Shown: in pieces, positions 43,931 through 54,907 of the stretch
How the letters are laid out: the number at the start of each line of letters is the position of its first letter
How positions within the stretch are numbered: the first letter of the stretch is position 1
Origin: Taudactylus pleione
Taxonomy: Eukaryota > Chordata > Amphibia > Anura > Myobatrachidae
Assembly: GCA_031769625.1 (NCBI GenBank)
Contig: JAUIMM010000887.1
Coordinates: 650,001-714,000 of the forward strand
Direction: 5' to 3'
Length of the DNA stretch: 64,000 nt
The notes under the pieces: generated by a model
Seen by the model: only the letters and a program-made list of their open reading frames with translations
What the model was told of the DNA's origin: nothing
The model's database searches: none
Position numbers and translations under genes: made by a program

Positions 43931-44541
43931 AGTGTTCTTAAGTATATTCTACCCTGATAAAAATCATGGAATTGGCAACGTGAAACGTGTTATTTCCTTT
44001 CCTAAATGTCATTTTTGCTGTACTGATAAGTGATAACTATAAAATGTGTATTGTAGAGGTTGAATAATATTTGAAGAGAATTAACTGATTTTTAATAAAA
44101 ATTTCACTCATCATGTAGTTCTTCACTTTAAAGTGAATACAAATATTACTACTATAACTTGGTCTTATCCTATCATACATAAATCATTTGTACAATTATA
44201 CGTTAAAGATAAAACCTGCTTCATTGAAATAAGCATTATAAGGTGTCTAGGTAAACACTTACAGATATGCATTCCATCATAACACAGGTGACATCAGTTA
44301 TATTTTACAGAAGCAACATGGTTATTCTCAATATATAAGTTATGACTTTGCTCATCACCATTCAGGAAGCATTGTCCAGGATAAATCACATGTATACATG
44401 CAATGTTTGTATTTAGTTTTATGGTATATCACTGGCAGCAAAAGTGATATTCTTTTACATTTTCTTATGTATGGTAATGTATATATACACAAAAAGTGCA
44501 AACGTTACAAATGCCTCAGTTACCTTTCCCAAATGACTCAC
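43931..44541 (-). other. Start of first intron of the LRRC52-like gene
   Basis: The sequence left of the splice donor has no repeat I recognise and no LRRC52-like second exon. It is probably unique intronic DNA. Confidence 0.6.
44536..44541 (-). promoter_or_regulatory. Splice donor of LRRC52-like exon 1
   Basis: GTGAGT on the minus strand directly after CACAG. Reading through gives a stop nine codons later, so splicing here is needed for the C-terminal domains. Confidence 0.85.
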
Positions 44542-45190
44542 CTGTGAAGTAAATGTCACTTTCCATCACCCACTTGAGGAAGTCCTTCATAGAACAATAG
44601 CAGTGCCAGGGGTTGGAGCTGAGGCCTAGTGTGCGTAGGCTAGGCAGCTCGCTGACTGTAGTGACATCCAAGTAAGTCAGCGCTGTTCGACTGAGATCCA
44701 ACTGTCGGAGACCTGTGTTGTTGGCAAATGCGTCTTTTTCAATCTCCTCCAAGATGGGATTGTCTGATAACTTTAATACAACCAGAGTTGTCAAAAGATA
44801 GAAAGTAGCAGCAGTGATCTTGGAAATGTTGTTGTAACTGAGGTCCAAGTACACTAATGGCACAGCAATAAAGGTGGCTTCCAGGGAATCTCCCAGAAAA
44901 TTGTGGCTACAATCCAGGTACACCAAGTCAATTAAAATGTTGAGCTCAACTGAAGGCAGGTAAGTCAGATTGTTGTGAGTTAAGATCAACTGTCTGGTAT
45001 CCATTGGTATACCAGTGGGAAATTCTTCAAGCTGTCCATCAGTGCAGTTTACTAGTAGATGCTCACAGCTGCATTCCTTTGGGCAGCAAATGCCACTTTC
45101 CAGCAGACCAACCCCTAGAATAAGAAAGAGAAATTTCTGACCAGCACACAGGCACCACTGATTGGGATTTCCTTTTTTATCCTTGAACAT
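44542..45190 (-). CDS. LRRC52: LRRC52-like, first coding exon
   Basis: LRRC52 belongs to the small family of single-pass leucine-rich repeat proteins (with LRRC26, 38 and 55) that act as gamma subunits of BK-type potassium channels. The exon encodes 216 residues plus one base. From ATG 45190 (in a good ACC-ATG-T context) residues 13-33 form a hydrophobic signal segment (LFLILGVGLL). Cysteines 36, 40, 42 and 49 form the LRRNT cap, followed by about five leucine-rich repeats (DLVYLDCSHN, LVYLDLSYNN, LRQLDLSRTA, LRTLGLSSN). NPWHCYCSMKDFL opens the LRRCT cap. The exon ends ACAG|GTGAGT, a strong donor (intron phase 1). The LRRCT remainder, transmembrane helix and tail would be in a later exon, not found in this window. 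The motif pattern (DLVYLDC, TFI, NPW.C.CS) fits LRRC52 better than its paralogues. The frame is intact, so it is likely functional. Confidence 0.85.
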
Positions 45191-46440
45191 GGTGCGTCCT
45201 CTGCACACAAATAAGTAGTTGAACAGAATAGCAACTGGCTGAGCAGGGGTCAGCCCTATTTGAGCAGTCCCCTATGATAGCGATGGATAATAGGGCTGCA
45301 GTCATGTCAAGCAACATGCACACTTCCCTTACCATGTGTATTGATGTCTATTGTAACTATTCTCTGTTCTCTTATTCAGAGTGTCACGTTGCTCTCATTC
45401 TTGAGGTTTCATTGACAGCCTGTTTCCCTGCCTGGCTGTGAAAGTGCCGCTGTTTCCACAAAGCCTTTTTGAACTTGAAAGTGAAGCGGACGGTGACATA
45501 GCTGGCTCGGACACAGAAGAGGACACATCTCCCACAGTCACACTGCTTGTTGCCAGTCGACACCTTTGTGACGTCAGCAGCTTTTCCAAGGCAGCTCTGC
45601 TCCTGCTCATTGCAATGCTCATTGCTCAAGCAGAACAGTCCAAGTAGCTGACACTGGAATATGTGTGTTACCAGAGCACTTGCAGACATGAGCAAAGACC
45701 TTCATATATTATTGTAAATTATAATAGTAAAGAATAAGATAGTGATCTCTGCTTCTAGCAGAGAAGAAGATGGGGTCTCTCCAGTGTTTTCTCCTAGTAT
45801 ATTTTTCTTCTTGCATCTAATTTACAAACGGGCCTATTTGGCAGGATTTGAGCAAAAGTGTATGAGGACACATCTGTACGTACATTATGTGTAAGTCATG
45901 CTGCTGTACTTGTTACTGTGCACTGTGTAATGATGACTTATTTTTTTTATATACATTTATAATGATTTTCATTTACAAAAATAAAATTATCATGTTACAA
46001 TTCTTGTTAAAAATATTATTAAACAAATACGATATGTAAATGAGCATGTTTGCCATTATTAACAAGGAACATACGTAGTTATTTATATTTATACACATCA
46101 ATGATTATTTTTATATTTGCTTATTCATTCGTACATTCACAGAATAGAAGTAGTATGTAAGATCACACTGATAGTTTCTGTACACATAAAAATGCACATA
46201 AGTAAACAATGCAAAATAATGTTGCATAAATATGTTTTGCAGATGGATTATGAGATTATTTTTGTAGTGCACATTCTCTGAGCGCACACATCTGCAATTC
46301 AGTCTTGCTGAACTCAGTTATAACTCACTTGTAGCTGAATAGGCATAACTGGGTGGTAATGGTGTTCACCTGAAGGCTAAGTTGTGCAAGGTCATGTCGA
46401 TGTTGTGTACAGGAAGATTTCAGACTCCACTCTTGCACCA
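45191..46440. other. Upstream region of the LRRC52-like gene
   Basis: This contains the presumed 5' UTR and promoter. I see no clear TATA box at a fitting distance. 45400-45660 has about 70-100 open codons on both strands with no recognisable domain; the region is more GC-rich than its surroundings and may be regulatory. 45940-46250 is AT-rich. No transposon ends were found here, unlike nearly everywhere else in the window. Confidence 0.45.
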
Positions 46441-46448
46441 GGTATAAG

Positions 46449-46789
46449 CAGGGACATTTCCAGAGAGGAGGGGACCCATGTGCAGTCTCTGTCCTCCCTC
46501 TCCGGAGGCTGGCTGTGTACTGAGCGCAGCGCTGCACCAATAGACTCTGGCCACTAGATGGCTCAGAGTCTACAGCGCATTTGCAGGTCTCCGGGAAAAT
46601 GGCACCGCGACCTACTGGGAAAATGGCCACAGCGATTTTGACAGCACTGATACCGGTGCCGATGTGGGACTCCAGCAGCAGAGTTTTAAGTATTAAAAAT
46701 ATGGGTGCAGGGTGTGCGGTGTGGGCCACCCCTGGACCCAGGGGCCCGTGTGCCCCGCACACCCTGCACCCATTATAGAAACACCCCTT
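46449..46789. mobile_element. hAT-like MITE with internal hairpin
   Basis: The left end CAGGGACATTTCCAGAG and right end GAAACACCCCTT are similar in reverse complement. Flanks GGTATAAG (46441-46448) and AGTATAAG (46790-46797) match at 7 of 8 bases. The right part contains a long inverted pair around 'gggtgcagggtgtgcgg' (46703-46772). Confidence 0.75.
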
Positions 46790-47207
46790 AGTATAAGGCT
46801 GGAGCAAGTATTTCCAACAGTAGATGAATAGGGGTGCTGCGTTCGCATAGATGCTTCAAAACTGTATATAGGGAATATCCGCATTTAGGGGCTAATTCAC
46901 AGGCAGACGGTGGACACTATTCTGATTTTAACGCAGATGGATGATATTTTGAGGACTGTGAGTGCATCGGAGATGCAGTGTGTATGCTCTTCGATACTGA
47001 TGTGACATCGGTCACAGTGCCCTGCTAGTCGCAGCCTGATTGACAGGCTGAAGGTGTTTTGGGGTGGCGATGGGAAGCATTACAGAAAATGAGGGCTTCG
47101 GGACCTACTGACAATTTCAGTAGCCGAGTCCTCTGATACAGTTTTCCTGGTCCCACCAGTGTAATTTTGACAGACATTCTCAGTAACCTGAGGCAAGATG
47201 TAATACA

Positions 47208-47447
47208 CAGGGCCGTAACTAGGGTAGTGTGGCTGTCTGGGACTGTCAATTTTCTGTTTATTATCATTCTCACTTGTAGTTTCCTCTTATTTCATCCCCA
47301 GCATCTCCTGGCCTCCCCTATCTCTTCCCTGGCCCCTCCCCATGAGGCCGTTCCCCTATTTTGGGTGCATTATGCCACTATTTGAAAGATGGGGGGCGCC
47401 AATGCTCTTTCTGGCACAGGACACCAAAAAGTCTAGTTATGGCTCTG
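47208..47447. mobile_element. hAT MITE, 240 bp
   Basis: The ends CAGGGCCGTAACTAG and CTAGTTATGGCTCTG have an exact 8-bp duplication GTAATACA (47200-47207 and 47448-47455). It lies within the Harbinger element, next to another MITE. Confidence 0.95.
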
Positions 47448-47453
47448 GTAATA

Positions 47454-47638
47454 CAGATGTGTCCTGCTACATCTTTGCCGATCACACTAAAAATGTGCAC
47501 ACGCATTGGGCCATGCGATTACCCGCAGCAGCATACGCTACAGTGCTCACTGTGAATGCGCCATACATTCCTATGGCAGTGCGCGTGCGAATGCAGTGCA
47601 TGTACCCGCTCGTGGGCACATGCAGCAGGACACATCTG
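47454..47638. mobile_element. Short TIR element with TA flanks, mariner-type MITE
   Basis: The ends CAGATGTGTCCTGCT and AGCAGGACACATCTG are perfect 15-bp inverted repeats, flanked by TA on both sides (47452-47453 and 47639-47640). The hAT MITE at 47208 used the junction as its target, so this element is older. Confidence 0.8.
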
Positions 47639-48029
47639 TAGCTCATGATTTTGCAAAAAATGCGATCTTTGAGCCAACAACTCACATTTTGCAGAACTTG
47701 CAAATGTAATAGGATGTGGGTACCGTCCAAATCACATGTTTTTGGCCTCTATTAAATAGCACAAGGATAAAACTGCATCCTGATGTTTTTCCATAGAAAT
47801 CAATTGAAACTGCATATATAATAGGGTGAGATTTTACACATCGCACACAAAACCTTACTAAAAATCACCGGAATAGATTTCAGACAGGTGATTTTAGGGG
47901 CAGAAATACTGAAATTGACACATCTGACACAAATTCACACAGGAGAATAACATAATCACCAATTACACCCCTATATATACCATTATATATACCCCAATTT
48001 CATCAATGACACCCGTGAGGGTGTTTGCA

Positions 48030-49475
48030 ATGGCATTTGTGCAGTCAGGTTTGGAGGTGTCTGTTTGTGGCTTGGCACATTTGAAGGAGCTTCGAAGGAG
48101 GAGGTCGCGGAACCACCCACAGAACCAGGTCCCTATTCTACTCCGTGCTCCAAGTACGTACCATGCAAGGGTGGACATGGACTCCCTCCCTGATCAAGAG
48201 GTGGTTCTGCTTTTTAGGTTGAACCAAACAAACCTCTTGAACTTATATGAGCAGGTGAGAGATGATTTGGATCCTTTGGCTGGTAGCAACTATGCAGTGT
48301 CTGGGTTGCATAAATGAATATGTGCCCTGCACTTTTTGCCACATGCTCATTTCAGTCTCTGAACTGCTGGGTGTTGGGGATTATGCAAGCCACTTTATCA
48401 AGGCATTTAACTCAAGTGTTATGTACCATGCTGAAACTGTGGCGTACATATATCTAATTCCCAAGTTGTGATTCAGAGTGGCAGAACCTGAAGGTAGCTT
48501 TCTATAGGTTCTCAGCAATCCCTAATGTGCTGGGAGCCATAGATTGCACCCACATTGGGATATGAGCACTGCACTTGAGGGGGTATGTCTATCTAAATAG
48601 ACATAGATACCACTTCCTCAATGTACAGGAGGTATGCAATGCTAACCTACATATTCTCAGTGTGGTTGCAGGTTACCCAGGGTCTTGCCATGATGCCTCT
48701 ATCTTGTGCTACTCATCCCTTTGGGAGAGGTTCCAAGGAGGAGACATGCCAGAGGGATGCATAATTAGTAGGTAGCATTTGCTTCATTCAAAAATATTTT
48801 ACAATGCCTATTCCATGTGTGTTTTGCACATTGACTGCACACTAAAATACAAGCATGTGCTTTTTGTATACCACACACTATGTAGCCCCAAATGTCCTAA
48901 CTCTACTTGAGTGTTTGTGTTACCATATAGATTTGCACAAACTCATGTCAGTATATTGACTACAAATACCTTACAATAGAGCATGCTAATGTTGCTTTAA
49001 GTGAACCCTTAACCATGTGTGCTTCAATAGATGCTATTCTGCTAAGTGTATTTTTGCCCACACAAAAAAAAATTTCCCTCTCACTACCATAAATACTACA
49101 GGTGATTCCAGATATGGGTGTCAAACTTGGCTCGTGACTCCTCTGTTGAAACCACGTGGCCCTTCATAGCATCGGTACAACGATGTGCACATTGGCTTCC
49201 GCAATGTAATTGAGAGGACATTTGACATGCTCAAGAGCAGGTTCTGTTGATTGGACTGGTCAGCTGGCATCCCACTTTACGATCTCTGTAAAGTGAGGGA
49301 GATCATTCAGTCGTGCTGCATGCTCCATAACATTGCCCTCCTCCAAGGCCATGTGGACCTAGGAGACATTGCAGCAGTTGTGGAGGAGCCTGACTCTATA
49401 GCATCTGAGGGCATGGTTAATACACGGGGGGGAGGAGGTTCATCTGAGAATCATACACCAGTATTTCTCAGATAA
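48030..49475 (+). pseudogene. Harbinger (HARBI1-like) transposase, two exons
   Basis: The N-terminus is rich in arginine (AHLKELRRRRSRN), then EVVLLFRLNQTNLLNLYEQV. After a stop and shift near 48318 the catalytic region begins: NVLGAIDCTHIGI (first D), RYHFLNVQEVCNANLHILSV and AGYPGSCHDASIL (second D). Exon 1 ends ...ATTA at 48767 with GTAGGTAG as donor. Exon 2 starts at 49102 after CTACAG and restores the frame as S-D-S-R-Y-G (the GDSGY block). NVIERTFDMLKSRFC (E) and IIQSCCMLHNIALLQG follow. All three acidic residues are present, but at least three stops or shifts make it inactive. It would cut the element ends at TWA sites together with its Myb-like partner. Confidence 0.9.
48768..49101 (+). 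other. Phase-1 intron of the Harbinger transposase
   Basis: 334 bp, GT...AG. The pre-acceptor stretch is not strongly pyrimidine-rich. Removing it joins the frame on both sides exactly, which random sequence would do one time in three. Confidence 0.7.
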
Positions 49476-50225
49476 GTGTTTGGTTTCAGAAATGGGGTGT
49501 AATGTGCAAAATTTAACACATTTCACTTTGAGTTGTGCACCATGTAAATTATTTCAAAACACAGGGTATTGAGGCCCACCCATGAGAAGTACTGGGTTCA
49601 CTATCTAACTCATGCTGGGAAAATAGATGGTAAGTTATTGTACAATGCACACAACCTCCAGTATCTATATATATGTGTTTAAATATACATTAAGAGACCA
49701 TAAATAACCATGTTAATGTGTATATTAAGTATATTGTAAATTGTATCAAATTATTAAAAGCAAATTACACACAGATGTGGGAAAAAATAGAATTTACTGT
49801 TTTTTTGCAAAAAAACAACAAAAAATGAATTTCTTAACAGCAAAATGTGTTGAAGTGGTACATTTTTGGGCCTGAACTTCCATGGCCCCTACCTAGGCCT
49901 TTAACTGTTCCTCCTTGTGTGTGCAGGCTGCATCGGGGGGGGGGGTTAGGTGACACAGTAATGGGGATAGACAGTACACTACTGGTGGTACAGATGGTGC
50001 ATCCATACTGGGTCTTTGGCCTAAAAAATGTCTTTGCAGGGATGCTAGGGCATCAGTCTTGGCCTGAATGGCCGCAGTTTGTGCCCTGCTTGAGTTAGGT
50101 CGAACAGGCACGAGTCCAGATTATTGGCCATTCTTGCCTTCTGCTACTCTGCTGACATTTGCAATTTTTTTTTAGTTGGTGGCCCATACTGTTTAGCTGC
50201 AGGCCCAGCTCATACTGTTAAGGTG
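49476..50225. other. Region between the two convergent Harbinger genes
   Basis: It contains possible 3' UTRs of both genes. Minus-strand 49893-50111 keeps an open frame (NSSRAQTAAIQAKTDALASL), which may be the eroded C-terminus of the Myb-like protein after a stop at 50226. A G-run lies at 49935-49945. Confidence 0.45.
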
Positions 50226-51404
50226 TTAGTCCACACTGTGTAGTTGCTGTGTTTGTGTATCCATAAAAGACACTTGGTTATCTCTGAAAGTGTCCAGAAA
50301 AAGGGCCAGCTCCCCAGCAAAAGGGGCACGATGGACTGTAGGCGCATCTGCTGGTGTGATATGCTGAGGTGTGTGCTGGGTTATCAGATGTGTGCTTTCT
50401 TCCTCAGGCTGCACAGGATCAACTGGCTTCAGGATTATCTCTTGCAGTTTTGGGGTGTCCTCGTATGACACTTGGCTCCGCAAAACATGACATGATGGGC
50501 CTGAATTTACAGCAAAAATGTATAAGTAACTAGACTTTACACATTGTTTAAAGACTGAGCACAAACATTTAGACCTGCTAACACTCCTATTCATAACCAT
50601 GCTTATACACAATAATAATCTAATGCGCACCCCCTGGTGCTGTACTGGTGTTGTCTACTGTATTTTAAGGAGTATATGACTGATGATTCTCGAGTAATAT
50701 GTACAACACAGTGGGCGTAATACCATGTGACGTAGTGATGTGTCATACACACTATGGACTAGAGATAGTGAAAGTACACAGCATTTAATGTAGTAAAACA
50801 ACCACAACAAAATACAGTAGGTTATACTGTTTCTAGTCAAAGTCACAATGGGGGTAACTAAAATATGGGTACAGTAATATGGAAGGTGAATCCCATGCAC
50901 GTGATAAGTAAACTGGTAACGTGGTTATGCTGATATAGTAGAGGAAGTCAACAGGTGGCGTCCCAACCTGAGTTGATCCTTTTCAGTCACTTCTTCAACA
51001 AGTGAAGCGATGGGTATAAAGAGGATGATCGCACTGTGTGGGGTAACACAAGTGCGGGGGTACCTGTATGTTGGAGTCTCTGTTTCAGGCTGTCTGGAGT
51101 TCGCCGGGTTTCTCTCTAGGGACGCAACAAGCGGCACACATGGTCCTGGTGGTCCGCTTAGCGTCAACCTGGAGTGTCGCTCCGTGGTTGGTACAGCAGG
51201 TTTTGCGGTGTTGCCGGTGGGGGGTGAGCCGCGTTACTGCTGTGCCTTCCTCTCCTTCTCTCGTCCTGAGTGGAACAGTTTCCTCTGCATTGCAGTGCTG
51301 ATCGTCCGGCTCCTATGTTCTTCCGGGTAGAGCGCACTCTAGGGGCAGGTAGCGGTCACATGATTCGGAATTCAGGGAAATTTCAGTATCATGCAGGAGA
51401 TTGA

Positions 51405-51460
51405 GTGTGGGTCCCAACGCGTTTCGGCCCTTTACGCCTTCCTCTTGGGGTGTGTTAGCA
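51405..51460 (-). ncRNA. Hammerhead-like motif, decayed
   Basis: The minus-strand order is AAGAGGAAG, GGC...GCC stem, GAAACGCGTTGGGACC. GAAA and the palindrome ACGCGT are intact as at 58335-58343. The first core block has changed (AAGAGGA instead of CUGANGA). Confidence 0.4.
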
Positions 51461-51549
51461 TATGTGCTGGATCCTGTCCAGCATTGTTGTTCCAAATGGT
51501 CTTTCAAAGTGGCCATTTTGTTGAAGATGTTCAGCATGGAAAAGGTTAA

Positions 51550-51996
51550 TCAGCCATTTTGGGTGGGATATTCTTGATGGAATTTTTTTTTTTCTATTAT
51601 ACATTTTAATTCTTCTTTATTTATTAGTAAAGTGTAATCTCCTCCCCTCCAGTTTTTGTGAACTTGCTTTATACCATAAAATTCAATGTATTGTGTGCTG
51701 CATTGATGCATCTCTTTGTAATGTTTAGCAAGAGGATGGTCTTCTGATCCTTTTTGCACATTTCGTATGTGCTCGCAGATCCGTGTTTTTAAGGGTCTTA
51801 TAGTTCTTCCCACGTAAAATTTGGGACATGGGCATTTTATGATGTAAATTACCCCTTGCGTGTTACATGTGATCCTATTTCTAATGATAAATTCTCTTTT
51901 GTTACTAGGTGATATTATGGAAGTGGTGGGTTTCGTGCTTTTGTGACCCGTTGTTTGACACGCTTTACAGCAATCCGAATCTCTTATTATAACCAT
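51550..51996 (-). pseudogene. GIY-YIG endonuclease of a Penelope-like element
   Basis: The frame is open for 148 codons: CCKACQTTGHKS (a Cys finger), REFIIRNRITCNTQGVIYII and KCPCPKFYVGRTIRPLKTRI (GIY-YIG core with G-V-I-Y, F-Y-V-G-R-T and catalytic R). EHIRNVQKGSEDHPLAKHY (H) and LLINKEELKCIIEKKKFHQE follow, a well-preserved C-terminus. Without an RT domain it cannot mobilise. It belongs to a different PLE lineage from 24817-25262, since its finger and linker differ. Confidence 0.88.
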
Positions 51997-52050
51997 GCTT
52001 ATGCTCAGTTGGTTGCAGTTCAGACTACATTAGATGGTCTTTTGAAATGG

Positions 52051-53740
52051 TCAGGACTGACATGTTTGGACCTAACATGCTGGTAGGGACTATTTAAGGG
52101 AAGTGTTTTTAATGAAAGCCAGAGTTTTTGCCACATAACCCAAATAAGAAGGCGACACTGGTGTTACACAGTGACTAACATTACATGGCTCAATGTGTAT
52201 GTTTGGAAGAAGCAGTGATTTTTTTATTGGTAACTTTGTATGGTTTTGTGTGGCTGCTGATCCATGCGCCAATATTTGCTTTATCCTTTTGCGGTAACTC
52301 ACTAGGTGCATCCTCATCCAGACATGAGTGGTGCTAAGGACTTTTTCTGCTGTAGAGCTGGAGAAAATTTTTTTCAAATGTACAATTTTTGTTTGATGTA
52401 TAGCCATCATTGCAAGAAAGCAGATATGTGTACTGAACCACTATCCGACATTAAGTTAAGAAACCCTTAATGGAAGAAACGTGTTAGTGTTTTTGTATAC
52501 TGCTGACACCAGATTACTTGTTGCTGGCAGCAAATATTATTCCCGTGGATCTCCCCTTCCTCCTCCTGCTGCTGCTACACACACGGACTTGAGCGCAAGC
52601 GAGGACCGATACCCACACCGCTCTTTGAGCGGAGAAATAGCTGAGCCTTTAGCCGACATCCCGCTCACGTTACGCCAGGGCCCGGCTAACAGATACAGCG
52701 TGTGAACTGGAAGCTCCTCATACGGACTTCTTAGCACGGCCCATCAGCATATTAACCAGCTATCTAACAGGAGCTGCACGTACAAATCAAGGTACAGTGA
52801 AACCTCACCTTATGCTTGAAATCTGCACCTCAAGAAAGTGACTATCTTGTAAATCCTACAACTTTACACTTTAAAGTGCAGTGCTTTATAGAACCATCTC
52901 ACATACAGCGTGTATATGGTTCTGAGGATCCCCACAGAGATATCCCATGATAACACTGGTGTACGGACATTTGTGTTTGTGGTATTTCTATTAAAATACA
53001 TACTCACAGTGACTCTATTGTAGAAGGGTCTTCTGGAATTGTCCTATTTTATTTTATTTACTTTTTAATGCATATTTTTTCAGCTGGACGCTACTGAGTT
53101 TTATACACATATATATTACTTCTAATAAGAAGCATTTGGCTCTATTAGAACCCACAGTCACAGGACTTTTAGTTATTCTGTTTTCTACGGATCCTTTTCA
53201 GGATTGCCATTCTATACTAGAAACAATGTTTAATTTCTTATATATTTGACTCAATGTGTGTCATTTATTGTACATGTTCATTGCTGTGATTAATTGAGCC
53301 TTTATGAATAGACACTGAAGATTAATATAAATTATTACATATTTTCTTATTGCACACCTAGACTGTATGTACTTTTTTACCATTGATTATATATGTATAC
53401 ATTTGTTTTACTGTACATTGGATATAAGTTTAAACACTGTAATTTATTTTGTTCTTTAGTGTTACTGCACAATCATCTTGATGTGACTATTCCAAGGTAC
53501 TGTTTATTACTTACAAGCATTCTTTGTTTGCTTTGAGCACTTGTGTGAGTAATATGCATGGCTTCTGCTGCTATGGCACAACACATCCCAGCTTGCCCTT
53601 AAAGTTTACATATTTCTCCTTGGTCTGACAAAGTTAAAGCATGCTGGGATGTGTTGTTCTCCAGCAGCAGATTACTGGGCTACCACAAACATCAAGCAGA
53701 ATAACTATGTTACACATAGATATACTGTTTGTTACTCAGC
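52051..53740. other. No gene assigned within the Myb-like intron
   Basis: A 106-codon minus-strand frame at 52090-52410 has no recognised motif. 52530-52740 is GC-rich with 'gaccgatacccacaccg', possibly the other terminal repeat of the Penelope-like element. 53090-53500 is AT-rich. Confidence 0.4.
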
Positions 53741-54907
53741 TTTAGGGGTACTCACCAGAACGTTCCTGGGTTGCAGGTCGATCGGTGTCATAGATGTGAA
53801 CCCCAGGTAGGATCTCTGGTGGCATCACTTGTTTGAGGTCCTCCTCAAATGCAATATATAGAGTTGGAATCCTGCGTCCACCTCCTGTCCTGCGGGCTAC
53901 CTTAATTTCATTGGCCATATTGACCTTGAGCACCCTCTTAATATCATTAAAGCACTTTTTTACATTGTTGACATCATGCTTACAGACACTCAGCAATGAC
54001 AGCTTCAGTTATAGAGACCCACATAGCCTTTTACCTGGCCGGGGGAGTGGGGTGAGCCTGCTCACCAAGTAGTCAATGGAAAACAGGCACCATGGCTCTC
54101 AGCACAACGCAGTTCTCTTCATAAGAAAATCACACATTTCGCCCACTGCGTGATTTACCCGGCAAAGGAGTTGGTGGTTTCTCTTTCTCCCCTTTCTCCT
54201 CCTACTCCACCTGTGCCTCCTGCTCCTCCTCCTGAATCTCTGCCTCAGGAGTATCTTCTTCCTCCTCCTCCTGCTCACTCACAGCCTGCCTGAGGAAGAC
54301 CTCCTCTTCCTCCTCCATCCTCTGCTGAACCACTGGTCTCCTCTTAGAAGCCATGCAGCAAAATGAGTACACAGCCTCCTCTCCTTCCAAAATATCTCAC
54401 ATCTCAAAACAAAATGGAGGATGTGGGGTTTATATACGGTGTGTGATGTATAATTTAGTGGACTTGGTGTGTCTTTCATGCTCCAGCACACCCACAAAAT
54501 GTAACTCGCATTCTGGTTGGTCTAAAAATCAGATGTTTACTTGCAGATATTAGCGTGAGAAGTCGCATGCGTATTGCGTTTTTTAAAAAAAAAATCGCAA
54601 CCTATTACATTTGCGATTTTTGTCTGAAAAATCGCATGTTTGAAAAGTGCGGTTTGGTGCGAATTTACAATTGCACCAAACATCGTAACCTATTATATCC
54701 AGTCCCTGATGTCCAATGGTCTGGTCGATGTTTGCTTTATGGATCCGATGCGGTATCTTTAGACACAGCCTGTGGATTTTGGAAGTTGTCAGTGGGCGTC
54801 TTTTAGCAAAAGATGCCACCTGTGACATTAGCATATGCACTTAGGTCCGATGTGACTGAAGATGTAGCACCGATCCACACAGTGTCCACCTGTGAATCTG
54901 ACCCTTA

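Larger units (their letters stand above)
50925..52050 (-). mobile_element. Penelope-like element fragment (GIY-YIG end and terminal repeat)
   Basis: A GIY-YIG endonuclease frame lies at 51550-51996. It is followed in its own direction by a terminal sequence with a hammerhead-like motif (51405-51460). No RT domain is seen upstream (52050-53700), so the fragment is 5'-truncated or was rearranged. The boundaries are approximate. Confidence 0.75.
50501..53755 (-). other. Intron of the Myb-like gene, containing nested elements
   Basis: Donor GTGAGT at 53755-53750, acceptor TTCAG at about 50505-50501 on the minus strand. It contains a Penelope-like fragment (about 50930-52050), TA-rich DNA and a small inverted pair at 53577-53663. 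The original intron was probably much shorter. Confidence 0.7.
50226..54354 (-). pseudogene. Harbinger Myb-like accessory protein, two exons
   Basis: This is the DNA-binding partner that brings Harbinger transposase to the nucleus and element ends. Exon 1 runs from ATG 54354 to 53756: MASKRRPVVQQRMEEEEEVF and an acidic region, then a stop, then EENCVVLRAMVPVFH and KAMWVSITEAVIAECL (Trp of the Myb/SANT helix). A shift follows, then VKKCFNDIKRVLKVNMANEI and RRTGGGRRIPTLY with a C-terminal IYDTDRP. The donor is TCTG|GTGAGT. Exon 2 starts at 50500 after AAATTCAG with PSCHVLRSQVSYEDTPKLQE, in frame (phase 1), and stops at 50226. The 3.25-kb intron hosts a Penelope-like fragment. Three visible lesions make it inactive. 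Confidence 0.85.
46888..54904. mobile_element. Harbinger transposon, two genes, with nested insertions
   Basis: The left end GGGGCTAATTCACAGG (46888) and the reverse complement of the right end (GGGTCAGATTCACAGG, ending 54904) are terminal repeats flanked by the exact 3-bp duplication TTA (46885-46887 and 54905-54907). The element is 8.0 kb and carries both genes typical of autonomous Harbingers: a DDE transposase (plus strand, 48030-49475) and a Myb-like DNA-binding partner (minus strand, 50226-54354). It contains younger insertions: a mariner-type MITE, a hAT MITE and a Penelope-like fragment. Stops in both genes show it is inactive. Confidence 0.9.

Noticed and set aside
44542..45190. Alternative identity of the LRR exon as LRRC55, LRRC38 or LRRC26
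   Set aside because: The general architecture is shared, but the order and wording of the repeats fit LRRC52 better; a tree with full-length sequences would decide.
45384..45695. Open frames of about 70-103 codons on both strands upstream of the LRRC52-like exon
   Set aside because: No recognisable domain and mutually overlapping; more likely GC-rich regulatory DNA.
52090..52410. Minus-strand frame of 106 codons near the GIY-YIG fragment
   Set aside because: I looked for the Penelope RT-endonuclease linker here but saw no matching residues; left unassigned.
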